Assembly (NCBI GenBank): GCA_947630775.1
Contig: CANRIY010000020.1
Location: 1 to 18,145 of the forward strand
Direction: 5' to 3'
DNA from: an uncultured Clostridia bacterium
Lineage (GTDB): Bacteria; Bacillota; Clostridia; Christensenellales; Borkfalkiaceae
DNA: 18,145 nucleotides
How positions within the stretch are numbered: position 1 is the first letter of the stretch; each line of letters opens with the position of its first letter. A model generated the notes under the pieces. That model did not search any database, was not told the origin of the DNA, and worked only from the letters and a program-made list of their open reading frames with translations. Positions 1 through 8,288 of the stretch are shown here, one piece after another. Made by a program: the position numbers and the translations under genes.

Positions 1-21
1 GAAAACGGAACGCTTGTGTCC

Positions 22-118
22 CCGCGTCATTCTGAGGGAGCTCTGCGACCGAAGAATCCCGAGGATGAAATTTCGGACTGGATCTTCGGGATGTTTCGCT
101 ACGCTCAACATGACGCGG
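22..118. repeat. Intergenic inverted-repeat element (GTCATTCTGAG type)
   Basis: The element is bounded by CCGCGTCAT at 22-30 and its exact reverse complement ATGACGCGG at 110-118. Between them are inner partly complementary segments built around GAAGAATCCCGAG and GATCTTCGGGAT. The outline matches the larger element at 11862-12006, which has the same GCGTCATxCTGAG edge. No coding capacity is evident. I infer a small dispersed palindromic element that does not encode its own mobility protein. Confidence 0.55.
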
Positions 119-221
119 TAAAATAGGCAGGACGACGCGGTTGTCCCCCCTTGGACGACGCGGTTGCGCTAAGCCCTACCCCCTTCGGGGGGAGGGTGGC
201 ACGGTGTAAGCCGTGGCGAAT

Positions 222-315
222 GGGGAGGCTCGCTGCCCCTTTTAGGGGAAGTGGCCGAAGGCCGAAGGGGTTCTCGGAAACCCTTCAGTCACGCAAAGGG
301 CGCGTGACTGAGGGG
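222..315. repeat. Intergenic repeat copy (AGGGGCAGC / GTGACTGAGG family), next to glnN 3' end
   Basis: This segment downstream of the glutamine synthetase gene contains GCTGCCCCTTTTAGGGGAAGT and ends in GTGACTGAGGGGG. In the opposite orientation the same blocks, in the same order, appear at 16401-16514. The shared GTGACTGAGG block also occurs at 11695-11720. It includes a 9-bp stem, CAGTCACGC at 286-294 pairing with GCGTGACTG at 302-310. Because this hairpin lies just beyond the glnN stop codon it may also shape the mRNA 3' end. It has no T-run, so I do not call it an intrinsic terminator. The rest of 1-318 holds no gene. Confidence 0.55.
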
Positions 316-318
316 GTG

Positions 319-2391
319 TTACTTCACCGAATACAGGATATCGGTATAAGTGGGGAAGGGCCAATACTTCGCCGCGCAGAGCTTTTCCATGCCGTCGGAG
401 AGGCGGCGGACGGCGTCCATGTCGGGAACGATGACGTGCGCCATCTTCTCCGCCGCGGGCAGGTTCCCCGCGGGCATCTCGCCAAGATCGGTTTCGAGCT
501 TCCCGACTGCCTCATAGAGCGCTTCGTTCATCTCGGCAAGCCGTTTTGCAAGGGCGGTATCCGTACCGCAGGGAAGCTTCTCCCCCCGCTTCGAAGCGGC
601 GACGGAGCAGAGCTCCGCAATATATTGATTGACGGCGGGATAGACTTCCTGCTTCATCATTTCGGCGAGGGTGAGCGCCTCGATATTGATCGCCTTTCTG
701 TAATATTCGAGGGAAATATTCGCACGGGCGGAGAGCTCCTTCTCCGTATACACCCCCTGCCTGACGAACACGTCGATATTCTCCTGTTTGAAGAACTCAG
801 GCACGGCGTCGGCAGTCGTCTTATTGTTGAGCAGTCCCCTTCTCTCCGCCTCGGGCTCCCAGTCGGGGCCGTAGCCGTTGTAATTGAAGATGATGCGGTA
901 ATGCTCTTTGAGGAGCTTTTCGGTATACTCCTTGCACGCCTTCGGAAAGTCCTCTGCGCCCGAGAGCGCGTCAACGGCGTCCGAAAACGCTTGCGCAGCA
1001 ATGGTATTCAAGACGATGTTGGGATCGGCGACGGACGCCTGCGAGCCGAGCATTCTGAATTCGAACTTATTGCCCGTAAACGCAAAGGGCGACGTGCGGT
1101 TTCTGTCCGTTGTATCGATGGGAAAGATGGGGCTTTCGGGCACGCCGATGGAGCCCGGGACCGCCTTTTTGGGGACGTACTGTCTGCCGAGGACGATGCT
1201 GTCGACGAGAGCGCCAAGCTGGTCGCCGAGATAGACGGAGATGATCGCGGGGGGTGCCTCGTTTGCGCCGAGGCGGTGATCGTTGCCCGCCGACGCGACG
1301 CATGCACGCAAGATGCCCTGATAGTTATCCACGGCCGCGATCACACAGGCGAGAATGAGCATGAAGCGGGGATCGTCCTCGGGATCGTCACCGGGGTCGA
1401 GCAGATTGATCCCCGTATCGGTGGAGAGCGACCAATTATTGTGCTTGCCCGAACCGTTCACCCCCTCGAAGGGCTTCTCATGAAGGAGACAGACGAGGTG
1501 GTGCTTCTGCGCCGTCTTTTTCATGAGTTCCATGGTGAGCTGGTTGGCGTCCACGGCGACGTTTGCAGTCGTAAAGACAGGGGCGAGCTCGTGCTGGGCG
1601 GGTGCGACCTCGTTGTGTTTGGACTTCGCAAAGATCCCGTACCGCCAGAGCGTCTCGTCGAGATCGCGCATATATTCGGAGACGCGGGTCTTGAGGGAGC
1701 CGAAATAGTGGTCGTCCATCTCCTGCCCGCGGGAAGGCGGCGCGCCGAACAGCGTCCTTCCCGTTAAAATGAGATCCTTCCTTTTGAGATACACATCTTC
1801 GTCGATGAGAAAGTACTCCTGTTCGGGCCCCACCGTCGTCGCGACCTTTCTGCATTCGACGCCGAACAGTTTCAGAAGGCGCTTTGCCTGCAGGTCGAGC
1901 GCGGTCATGGACTTGAGAAGGGGTGCCTTTTTGTCGAGCGTCTCCCCCGTGTAAGAGACAAAGACGGTCGGGATATACAGCGTTCCCTCCTTGACGAAGG
2001 CGGGAGAGGTCGGATCCCACGCCGTGTAGCCGCGGGCGGCGCTCGTCGCGCGCATGCCGTCCGAGGGGAAGGAGGAGGCGTCGGGCTCGCCGACAATCAA
2101 GCTCTTTCCCGTCAGCTGCATGATGACTTTATCGCCCGAGGGCTCGATAAAGCTGTCGTGCTTTTCCGCGGTGAGGTTTGTGAGCGGCTGGAACCAGTGG
2201 GTGTAATGGGTCGCCCCTTTTTTCACCGCCCAGTCCTTCATGGCATTGGCGACGGCGCCCGCGATGGACGTATCCAAGGGCTCGCCCTCGTCGACCGTCT
2301 TCCGCAAAGACCTGTACACTTCCTTCGGCAGGGAGTTTTTCATCACTTCGTCGTTGAAGACGTTTTCGCCGAAGAACTCTGTCACGCGCAT
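319..2391 (-). CDS. glnN: Glutamine synthetase type III (GlnN)
   Basis: ATP-dependent cytoplasmic ligase that joins ammonia to glutamate to make glutamine, the entry point of nitrogen assimilation. The 690-aa length is close to the roughly 700 aa usual for the GSIII family and much longer than GSI or GSII. Visible signatures are VGPEQEYFLID (about residues 187-197), KHNEVAPAQHE (258-268), the ATP/glutamate-site block NGSGKHNNW (312-320), NEAPP (377-381) and DRNRTSPFAFTGNKFEFR (429-446). The start is supported by GAGGTG five bases upstream and a sigma-A-like promoter at 2419-2447. It appears monocistronic: the next gene upstream (sigK) ends more than 100 bases away, and no GlnR or PII gene is nearby. 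No frameshift or missing motif is seen. GSIII proteins usually form dodecamers. The family assignment is firm; regulation is unknown. Confidence 0.97.
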   Translation of the reverse strand: MRVTEFFGENVFNDEVMKNSLPKEVYRSLRKTVDEGEPLDTSIAGAVANAMKDWAVKKGATHYTHWFQPLTNLTAEKHDSFIEPSGDKVIMQLTGKSLIVGEPDASSFPSDGMRATSAARGYTAWDPTSPAFVKEGTLYIPTVFVSYTGETLDKKAPLLKSMTALDLQAKRLLKLFGVECRKVATTVGPEQEYFLIDEDVYLKRKDLILTGRTLFGAPPSRGQEMDDHYFGSLKTRVSEYMRDLDETLWRYGIFAKSKHNEVAPAQHELAPVFTTANVAVDANQLTMELMKKTAQKHHLVCLLHEKPFEGVNGSGKHNNWSLSTDTGINLLDPGDDPEDDPRFMLILACVIAAVDNYQGILRACVASAGNDHRLGANEAPPAIISVYLGDQLGALVDSIVLGRQYVPKKAVPGSIGVPESPIFPIDTTDRNRTSPFAFTGNKFEFRMLGSQASVADPNIVLNTIAAQAFSDAVDALSGAEDFPKACKEYTEKLLKEHYRIIFNYNGYGPDWEPEAERRGLLNNKTTADAVPEFFKQENIDVFVRQGVYTEKELSARANISLEYYRKAINIEALTLAEMMKQEVYPAVNQYIAELCSVAASKRGEKLPCGTDTALAKRLAEMNEALYEAVGKLETDLGEMPAGNLPAAEKMAHVIVPDMDAVRRLSDGMEKLCAAKYWPFPTYTDILYSVK

Positions 2392-2418
2392 ATGCTCACC
2401 TCATGTGTTTTTCTGTTC

Positions 2419-2447
2419 ATTATATGATTTTTCTTCCGTGAAGTCAA
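2419..2447 (-). promoter_or_regulatory. Sigma-A-type promoter of glnN
   Basis: On the minus strand TTGACT (2442-2447) is followed after exactly 17 bases by TATAAT (2419-2424). This is one mismatch from the vegetative consensus. The predicted start lies near 2412, giving a leader of about 20 bases that holds the GAGGTG ribosome binding site. No GlnR- or TnrA-like palindrome is obvious around it. Confidence 0.8.
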
Positions 2448-2507
2448 ATGTTTGGGCGAAAGATCCGAAGCAATTCCGAAAAGCAATTATCTGATGTTCC
2501 AAAAAAA

Positions 2508-3209
2508 TCATTCACTCAAAAAATCTTCCCGCTTCAGGCCCGCGCGCAGTTTTTCGAGGGCGCGCTTCTCGATCCGCGAGACATAGGAGCGCGAGATCCT
2601 GAGCTTCAACGCCACTTCCCGCTGGGCGAGCGGCACCTCTCCCGTGAGCGCATAGCGCATGCACACGATCTGCATCTCCCGTTCCGAAAGCAACTCCCTG
2701 ATGGCGGAGAGGAATTTTTCCTGCATGATACTGCGCTCGACGCTCCCGAAGATCTTGTCTTCCTTCTCGAAGAGGAGATCCATGAGCGTGAGCTCATTGC
2801 CGTCCTTGTCCGTGCCGACGGGATCGGACAGGGACATGTTGCCCCGATGTTTTTTGCCTGCGCGGATGAGCATTAAGATCTCGTTCTCGATACAGCGCGC
2901 CGTATAAGTCGCGAGGCGGGTACCATGTCCGGGTTCGTAGGTGTTGATCGCCTTGATGAGCCCGATGGAGCCCACGGAGATCATGTCGTCCGTCTCCGCC
3001 GCCCCCGTGTATTTTTTGACGATGTGCGCCACCAGCCGCATGTTGTGCTTGACGAGCATATCCTTCGCATGCTTATCCCCCTGCCGCGCCAAGGCGAGGT
3101 ACTTCTCTTCGTCCTCTTTGGAGAGGGGCTTGGGGTAAGAGCTCCCGTCCGAGACGCCGCCCGTAAAAAAGAAAAGCCGTCCGAGGACGGCATAAAAAAG
3201 TTCCAGCAT
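2508..3209 (-). CDS. sigK: RNA polymerase sporulation sigma factor, SigK type
   Basis: Sigma-70 family factor that directs RNA polymerase to late mother-cell sporulation genes, judged by similarity to SigK. The pre-region GGVSDGSSYPKPLSKEDEEKYL, the region 2 block HNMRLVAHIVKKY...ENEIL and the region 4 block ISRSYVSRIEKRALEKL follow SigK order and spacing. I chose the ATG at 3209 (233 aa) because GAGGTGG stands four bases upstream. The in-frame ATG at 3227 has no ribosome binding site and lies inside the putative -10 element. A short hydrophobic N-terminus (LFYAVLGRLFFF) resembles the pro-sequence that tethers pro-SigK to membrane until cleavage. The gene is uninterrupted, with no skin-type insertion. 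SigE is the nearest alternative, but the N-terminal block favours SigK. No terminator is seen before glnN. Confidence 0.9.
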   Translation of the reverse strand: MLELFYAVLGRLFFFTGGVSDGSSYPKPLSKEDEEKYLALARQGDKHAKDMLVKHNMRLVAHIVKKYTGAAETDDMISVGSIGLIKAINTYEPGHGTRLATYTARCIENEILMLIRAGKKHRGNMSLSDPVGTDKDGNELTLMDLLFEKEDKIFGSVERSIMQEKFLSAIRELLSEREMQIVCMRYALTGEVPLAQREVALKLRISRSYVSRIEKRALEKLRAGLKREDFLSE

Positions 3210-3225
3210 GTTCCACCTCTTCTCC

Positions 3226-3256
3226 ATTGTATGAAAGAGAGGTTTTGTCCTATGCC
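3226..3256 (-). promoter_or_regulatory. Sigma-E-like promoter upstream of sigK
   Basis: The minus strand reads GCATAGG (3249-3255), 15 bases, then CATACAAT (3226-3233). The -10 fits the known sigma-E consensus CATACAnT and the ATA core fits the -35 with the expected 14-15 base spacing. In Bacillus, sigK is transcribed by sigma-E and by sigma-K itself. The predicted start falls near 3219, so the leader would be only about 10 bases, just enough for the GAGGTGG site. The -35 lies 5 bases past the stop codon of the GH51 gene. Confidence 0.6.
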
Positions 3257-3260
3257 TTAC

Positions 3261-5723
3261 TTACTTGGTATGGATCCGCACGCAGGTCACGCTCGAACGG
3301 GTGAGGGAGAGCCCGATCACGCCGTCCGTAAATCCGCCGATCGAAGAAGTTTTGGGAGAGACGGCCGTCTCTTCAAGCGTATTCACGTCCGTTCTCGCCC
3401 CCGAGAGCCGCGTGACGTCCGCGATCCCCGTAAGTTCCGCGTCGCCGAGATCGATGTTGAGCCGTACGGTCGCCTCGGCGACATTGACGATCTTGACGAT
3501 GATATCCCCCGTCGCCTCGTCGAGGCTGGTCACATAGTAGAGTTTGTCTACATCGATGTCCGTATCGGCGCCCGAGAGCGTCACCGTCGGCGCGTATCCG
3601 CTCACATATTCGAGGGAAGAGGTGAGCTTTTTGGAGCCCGTGTTCTTCATGAAGAGCTGTTGGACATAGTAATTCGCCGTGCGGACGAGCTGCGTATTTG
3701 TGAAGAGCATCATGTCGACGCCCCAGTGGCGGTACTGCGTCTCGACGGGCGCAAACATGGGCGCATAGGCGGCGAGCCTGACGATATCGCCGTTCCGCTC
3801 GAAGCCAGTCATCGCGGCGGCTTCGCTAAGCGCCGAGAACCAGTTGTTCGTCCTATAGAGCGTGTTGAAATTCCCCGATTCTTTGAAATTGTTGTTGGCG
3901 GAGTATTCCCCGACAAAGACTTCGTAGCGGTCGTCCCCCTCGCGGACGTAGTTATCGTACATCTTGGTGTGAAGGAGAAAATCGACGGGGCTGTTGTAGT
4001 AGTGCTGGTCGTGGATGCCGTATTCGGAGAGCGCCGTGATCTTGCCCTTTGCGCGGTAGGCGATCGCGGCGTCCTTTGCGACGCCCGACGTGCGGGGCTG
4101 ACCCGTCGTGAAGTCGATCGAGCCCTCGCAGTGGATGAGCTGTTGATGATTCCCGACGATGAGCTGCACCCCGTATTTCTTGCATGCCGCCATGAAGGCT
4201 TCGTCCTCGAGGAATTCTTCGTAGTAGCTCTCGTAGTAATCGGTCTGCGCCGTCCCTGCATCCCACTGCTCGTTGCCGATGCCGATATAATTCATCTCGA
4301 AGGGAGCCTCGTGCCCCATCGCGGCGCGGACGGAGCCCCACTTCGTGTTTTGATCCCCCTTGGCGAACTCGATGAGGTCGGCGGCGTCTTGGATGTAATC
4401 CGCGACATAGTTGCCGTGTCTGCCCGCGAGCGGCGCACCGGGGTACGCCTGCCCCTGACAGCTCAGCCCGCAATTCACGACGGGAAGGGCGGACGCCCCG
4501 AGCGATTCGCAGAATAAAAAGTATTCGTAGAAGCCGATCCCGTAGTCCATCTGATAATACTGCGACCCGTTGTTTTCCCAGAGGTCGGTATTGGTCTTGC
4601 GGGTGACCGCCTCGCCGTACGTCGTGACCTCTTCTGCTGCCTTCCCGTTCTCGGTATTCAAAAGATAGGTGAACGCGGGGACGGTATCCTCGCCGCTCCT
4701 TTCTCCGCTCGCGACGGCGCCGACCGAATTTTTCCAGTCGTACGCCTGTTCGAGGTTTTCTCCCTCGATGATGCACCCGCCGGGGAAGCGGACAAACTTG
4801 GGAGAGAGTTCCTTCACGGCGTCATATAAGTAATTTTTGATGCCGACGGTGGAATCCGTCGTCTCGAAGGAGACCCCGTCGAGCCCAACCGTTCCCGCCT
4901 GCGGGAAGGTGAGGCGGAGTTTGAGCCCCTCCGATGCCGTGCCCGACGCCTTCACCCTGCGGACATATTTGACCCATCCGCCGTCTCCTTCAAGAAGGAT
5001 ATTCCCTGTGGCATACTCCTGCGTGCCGTCCGTCACGGAAAAAGACATCTCTTCGACGCCTTCCGCCTTGACATATGCGGAGAAGATGTACTCCGTCCCC
5101 TCCTGCACCGCCATGGGAACTGGCACATAGCCGCTGTTTTCGACATACCCGCCCGCCTGCGTCCCGACAAGCGCATAGGACGCAACGTTGTTTGTGCCGT
5201 TGTAGTCGCAGAAATCCTCACCGAGAAGGCTTCCGTCCGTCGAGACGGTGAGCGTCGCCTTTTCCGCCTTCCAGCCGTAGTTTCTGCCGCCGTAGCGGGA
5301 AGAGAAGGACCCGTTGACGACCATATTGTCGTCGAGTGCCTGCGAAGCGTAGTTGATATCTTCGAGAAAGACGCCGAAGAGCTCGCTCGAGATCTCGGCA
5401 TTTTTTTCGGGAACGCCGCCGACGGTGAGCGTCGCCTGTGCGTTATCGAAGGCGGGCGCGGCCTTGTCATATTCGGGCTCGGAAGGCTTATCTTCCTCTT
5501 TGCCGCCCGTATCTTGCTCGCCCGAACCGCCATGATCGCCCGTATCTTGCTCGCCCGAACCGCCGTGATCGCCCGTATCTTGCTCGCCCGAACCGCCATG
5601 ATCGCCCGCATCCTGCTCGTTTTGCTCGCCGCTGTTCCCCGTACCGGAGCCGCATGCCGCCGTGCCGAGAAGCATCGCCGTGCCGAGAAGCCCTGCCATC
5701 AAAAGATGAAAGATCCGTTTCAT
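3261..5723 (-). CDS. Lipoprotein GH51 alpha-L-arabinofuranosidase with CBM-like domain
   Basis: Predicted cell-surface hydrolase releasing terminal arabinofuranose from arabinan, arabinoxylan or related side chains. Order: signal peptide (about 1-23) with candidate lipidated Cys24 in a GTAAC box, whose Thr at -3 is not canonical; a flexible linker (about 30-80) with three GGSGEQDTGDH-type repeats; a start of the GH51 region (SSELFGVFLEDINYA, 112-126); a CBM4/9-like beta domain (about 132-288) inserted as in plant-type GH51 enzymes; then the barrel (RFPGGC at 312-317). Glu485 in GNEQW is the likely acid/base and Glu606 in VGEYSAN the likely nucleophile. A C-terminal beta domain follows to residue 820. 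Start: G-rich site seven bases before ATG and a good promoter at 5746-5775. No sugar transporter or regulator lies next to it, so the substrate is inferred from family only. Confidence 0.9.
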   Translation of the reverse strand: MKRIFHLLMAGLLGTAMLLGTAACGSGTGNSGEQNEQDAGDHGGSGEQDTGDHGGSGEQDTGDHGGSGEQDTGGKEEDKPSEPEYDKAAPAFDNAQATLTVGGVPEKNAEISSELFGVFLEDINYASQALDDNMVVNGSFSSRYGGRNYGWKAEKATLTVSTDGSLLGEDFCDYNGTNNVASYALVGTQAGGYVENSGYVPVPMAVQEGTEYIFSAYVKAEGVEEMSFSVTDGTQEYATGNILLEGDGGWVKYVRRVKASGTASEGLKLRLTFPQAGTVGLDGVSFETTDSTVGIKNYLYDAVKELSPKFVRFPGGCIIEGENLEQAYDWKNSVGAVASGERSGEDTVPAFTYLLNTENGKAAEEVTTYGEAVTRKTNTDLWENNGSQYYQMDYGIGFYEYFLFCESLGASALPVVNCGLSCQGQAYPGAPLAGRHGNYVADYIQDAADLIEFAKGDQNTKWGSVRAAMGHEAPFEMNYIGIGNEQWDAGTAQTDYYESYYEEFLEDEAFMAACKKYGVQLIVGNHQQLIHCEGSIDFTTGQPRTSGVAKDAAIAYRAKGKITALSEYGIHDQHYYNSPVDFLLHTKMYDNYVREGDDRYEVFVGEYSANNNFKESGNFNTLYRTNNWFSALSEAAAMTGFERNGDIVRLAAYAPMFAPVETQYRHWGVDMMLFTNTQLVRTANYYVQQLFMKNTGSKKLTSSLEYVSGYAPTVTLSGADTDIDVDKLYYVTSLDEATGDIIVKIVNVAEATVRLNIDLGDAELTGIADVTRLSGARTDVNTLEETAVSPKTSSIGGFTDGVIGLSLTRSSVTCVRIHTK
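5511..5609 (-). repeat. 33-bp tandem repeat encoding lipoprotein linker
   Basis: Three consecutive 33-bp units begin at 5511, 5544 and 5577. They are nearly identical at DNA level; the middle unit has a CGCCGTGATC where the others have CGCCATGATC. Degenerate part-units flank them. Each encodes an 11-residue GGSGEQDTGDH-like unit in frame, so copy-number change would lengthen or shorten the spacer between the lipid anchor and the enzyme without a frameshift. Confidence 0.9.
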
Positions 5724-5745
5724 AAATTTCCCCCCTTCGGGGTGA

Positions 5746-5775
5746 ATTATATCACCGAAAAAAAACGTTTGTCAA
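5746..5775 (-). promoter_or_regulatory. Sigma-A-type promoter of the GH51 lipoprotein gene
   Basis: TTGACA (5770-5775) and TATAAT (5746-5751) on the minus strand are both consensus, separated by 18 bases. It lies in the short gap after the ATPase stop codon, so this gene has its own promoter. In the leader, CCCC-GAA-GGGG (5732-5742) can pair and would involve the G-rich ribosome binding site, which may dampen translation. No catabolite (cre) site was recognised. Confidence 0.8.
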
Positions 5776-5816
5776 ATCTTTTTCGTCTTTCCGCTCGGTA
5801 TTTCCTTGCGGCGAAG

Positions 5817-7913
5817 TTATGAAATCCTGCGCCGCATGCGCATGGAGTTGAGCACGGCGAGCAACATCACGCCGACGTCGCCGAACACCGCCGCCCAGAT
5901 GGGAAGGGCAAACGCGCCCGTTGCCGTCGCGGCGAGGGAGACCGCCATAAGCGCAATTTTGACCGTGATCGAAAAGACGATGTTCTCCGCAACGATCTTG
6001 CGCGTCTTTTTGGCGCCCCTGACAGCCTTGGGCAGGGCGGAGAGGTCGTCGCCCGCGAGGACGAAATCGCTCGCCTCGATCGCCGCGCCGCTCCCGAGCC
6101 CTCCCATCGCCGCCGAAACGTCGCTCATCGCCATGACGGGCGTATCGTTGATGCCGTCTCCGACGTAGAGAAGGGTCCCCTCTCCTTTCAGTTCCCCCGC
6201 ACGGAGGGGCTTTTCGTCGGGAAGCAACCGCGCACAGACCTCGTCTACGGGAAGATCTTTGAGTGTTTCCGCGGCACGTTCTTCCGTATCGCCCGTCAAA
6301 ACTGCGATCTTCTTTACGCCCGTCTTTTTGAGGGCGGAAAGAGCATCCGCCGCCTCGGGGCGCACCATGTCCGAGATCCCGATCTTTCCGAGCAAGACGC
6401 CGTTTTCCGCAACGTAGACCGTAACCATGTCCGAAATGCTCTCCTCGACATCCACCCCATGTCCGCGCAAAAGCCGCGAAGAGCCGACGAGGACATGGGT
6501 GCCTCCGATCTCGCATGCGATCCCCATGCCCGCGATCTCCTCGACGTGTTCCGCGACATACGGAGTTTCGATGTTTGCGAACGCCTGCGCGAGGGGATGG
6601 GAAGAATTTTTTTCGGCGGCGGCGGCGTAGAGAAGGACTTTTTCTCCCCCCTCCGCACTCGCGACCGAGAATTTCCCCTCGGTGAGGGTTCCCGTCTTGT
6701 CGAAAGCGGCGACCTTCACCGCCGCGAGTTTATCCAGCCAAACCGCTCCCTTTGTCAAAACGCCGATGCGGGCGAGCGCGCCCACGCCCGAAAAATAGGT
6801 GAGCGGCACCGAGATGATGAGGGCGCAGGGGCAAGAAATGACGAGAAATTCGATCGCGGGCACCAGCCATTCCGAGAAATTATAATTTTGGAAGAGGGGC
6901 GGGATCAGGGCGATCAGCACGGCGAGGAGCACGACGACGGGCGTATAGATCCGCGCAAACTTTGTGATGAACTTCTCGGGTTTCGCCTTGGAAGCGGAAG
7001 AATTTTCGACGAGTTCTAAAACCTTTGCGACCGCGCTCTCCGTATAGGGGCGAAGGACTCGCGCCGAAAAGGCGTTTCCCTCGTTGACGCACCCAGCAAG
7101 AAGTTCGTCGCCCGCCTTGACCTCTCTTAAATAGCTCTCCCCCGTGAGGGATTTCGTGTCGAGTTCGCTCTCCCCCTCCGCCATGGTGCAGTCTACAGGG
7201 ATCTTGTCGCCGCGGCGGATGAGGATGAGATCGCCCGCCTCGAGCGCCTCGGGCTCCACTTCTTCCTGCCCGTGTTCGGTGAGGCGGATCGCGCTGTCGC
7301 TCTTCATCTCCATGAGACGCTTGATCGCTCCCCGCGAGGATCCGACCGCAATCGATTGCAAGAGCTCCCCGATCTGATAGAGCAAAACGACCGCCGCCGC
7401 TTCCATATATTCCCCGATCGCGATCGCGCCGACCGCCGCAACGAGCATCAGGAGGTTCTCGTCGAGGAGCACGGACGGATGAAACCCGCCCTTGAAGGCG
7501 CGCACGGCATTTTTCCCCGCGTTGAAGCCGACTTCCCAGCCCGCGGCAAGGAAGGACGCAAGGCAAAAACTCACGCCGAGGTACCATTTCCACCCGTCCT
7601 GCGCGGTATAGAGAATGGTCAAGAGGAGCCCGGGGACAAAGAATGCCGCCGAGATCGCAATGGAGAGGATCTCTTTGAGGCGGCTTTCCCGCTTCTCGGG
7701 TGCGTTCCCGTCCACGATCTCCACTTCCTCAAAGCCCGCAATGACGCCGATCGCCTTTTCAAGCGCCTCCGCACTCTCGTAGGAGAGCGACACGCGCTGG
7801 TTGATGAAATCCGCCGTTGCGGCGTTCACCCCCTCGATTTGTTGGAGCTCTTCGGAAAGCTCCGCCGCGCATGCCGCGCAGTCCAAATTTTTAATTTTGA
7901 TGATTTTTTCCAT
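5817..7913 (-). CDS. cadA: Zn/Cd/Pb-exporting P1B-type ATPase
   Basis: Membrane pump exporting divalent soft metals (Zn, Cd, Pb) with ATP hydrolysis. N-terminal HMA domain with the metal-binding Cys pair DCAAC (Cys12, Cys15); helices from about residue 78; actuator motif TGES (257-260); CPC motif in the metal path (Cys361-Pro-Cys363); phosphorylated Asp405 in DKTGT; His-Pro at 439-440; hinge GDGIND (585-590). Lys652 and Asp679 in the last helices match the positions that mark the Zn/Cd/Pb subgroup (ZntA Lys693 and Asp714), which argues against a copper pump. The 698-aa length is usual. The start follows the ArsR-family stop by 9 bases and uses TGAGG, which overlaps that stop codon, so the two genes are translationally close. 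Expression should be induced by metal through the ArsR protein. The exact metal cannot be read from sequence. Confidence 0.94.
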   Translation of the reverse strand: MEKIIKIKNLDCAACAAELSEELQQIEGVNAATADFINQRVSLSYESAEALEKAIGVIAGFEEVEIVDGNAPEKRESRLKEILSIAISAAFFVPGLLLTILYTAQDGWKWYLGVSFCLASFLAAGWEVGFNAGKNAVRAFKGGFHPSVLLDENLLMLVAAVGAIAIGEYMEAAAVVLLYQIGELLQSIAVGSSRGAIKRLMEMKSDSAIRLTEHGQEEVEPEALEAGDLILIRRGDKIPVDCTMAEGESELDTKSLTGESYLREVKAGDELLAGCVNEGNAFSARVLRPYTESAVAKVLELVENSSASKAKPEKFITKFARIYTPVVVLLAVLIALIPPLFQNYNFSEWLVPAIEFLVISCPCALIISVPLTYFSGVGALARIGVLTKGAVWLDKLAAVKVAAFDKTGTLTEGKFSVASAEGGEKVLLYAAAAEKNSSHPLAQAFANIETPYVAEHVEEIAGMGIACEIGGTHVLVGSSRLLRGHGVDVEESISDMVTVYVAENGVLLGKIGISDMVRPEAADALSALKKTGVKKIAVLTGDTEERAAETLKDLPVDEVCARLLPDEKPLRAGELKGEGTLLYVGDGINDTPVMAMSDVSAAMGGLGSGAAIEASDFVLAGDDLSALPKAVRGAKKTRKIVAENIVFSITVKIALMAVSLAATATGAFALPIWAAVFGDVGVMLLAVLNSMRMRRRIS

Positions 7914-7922
7914 ACAATGACC

Positions 7923-8273
7923 TCAAATGTGGCAATGCAGATGGGCGCAGGCGAGTTCAAGAACGGCGAGGACGTGCTCGTCGTCGAGGGAATAGAGGAT
8001 ATTCTGCCCCTCCCGCCGCGACTTGACGACGCCGTTCGCCTTGAGGATCCTGAGCTGGTGCGAGACCGCGCTCTGCGTGCCCCCCACCGCCCCGACGATG
8101 TGCAAAACGCACATTTCTCCGTGCCGCAGGGCAAACAAGATCTTGAGGCGGCAGGGCTCGGAGATCGCCTTGAAGGACGCGGCGACCCGCATGACTTCCT
8201 CTTCCTTCGGCATGCTCCTCTTCGCCCGCTCCGCAGCTTGCAGATGTTCTTCTTCATGATTACAGACTGTCAT
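7923..8273 (-). CDS. ArsR/SmtB-family metal-responsive repressor
   Basis: Dimeric winged-helix repressor that leaves DNA when it binds metal. The recognition helix region is TQSAVSHQLRILKANGVV, with the wing GQNILYSL after it. An alpha5 metal site is visible: Asp98, His100, His111 and Cys114 fall at the same spacing as SmtB Asp104, His106, His117 and Glu120, with Cys replacing Glu, and extra His113 and His115 beside it. N-terminal Cys4 and His6 and Cys55 could form a second, CadC-like site, although CadC Cys60 is Leu here. I chose the ATG at 8273 (116 aa), since AGGAG stands five bases upstream. The longer start at 8309 lies inside the operator. It forms an operon with the P1B-ATPase and its promoter carries its own operator, so autoregulation is likely. 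Zn or Cd sensing is inferred. Confidence 0.93.
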   Translation of the reverse strand: MTVCNHEEEHLQAAERAKRSMPKEEEVMRVAASFKAISEPCRLKILFALRHGEMCVLHIVGAVGGTQSAVSHQLRILKANGVVKSRREGQNILYSLDDEHVLAVLELACAHLHCHI

Positions 8274-8288
8274 ATCAACTCCTATATC

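Noticed and set aside
151..1767. Plus-strand open frame of 538 codons
   Set aside because: It is antisense to glnN, whose protein matches GSIII motifs throughout. It begins in repeat sequence and has no recognisable domain.
2925..4517. Plus-strand open frame of 530 codons
   Set aside because: It crosses both sigK and the GH51 gene in antisense, which a real gene would not be expected to do, and has no domain.
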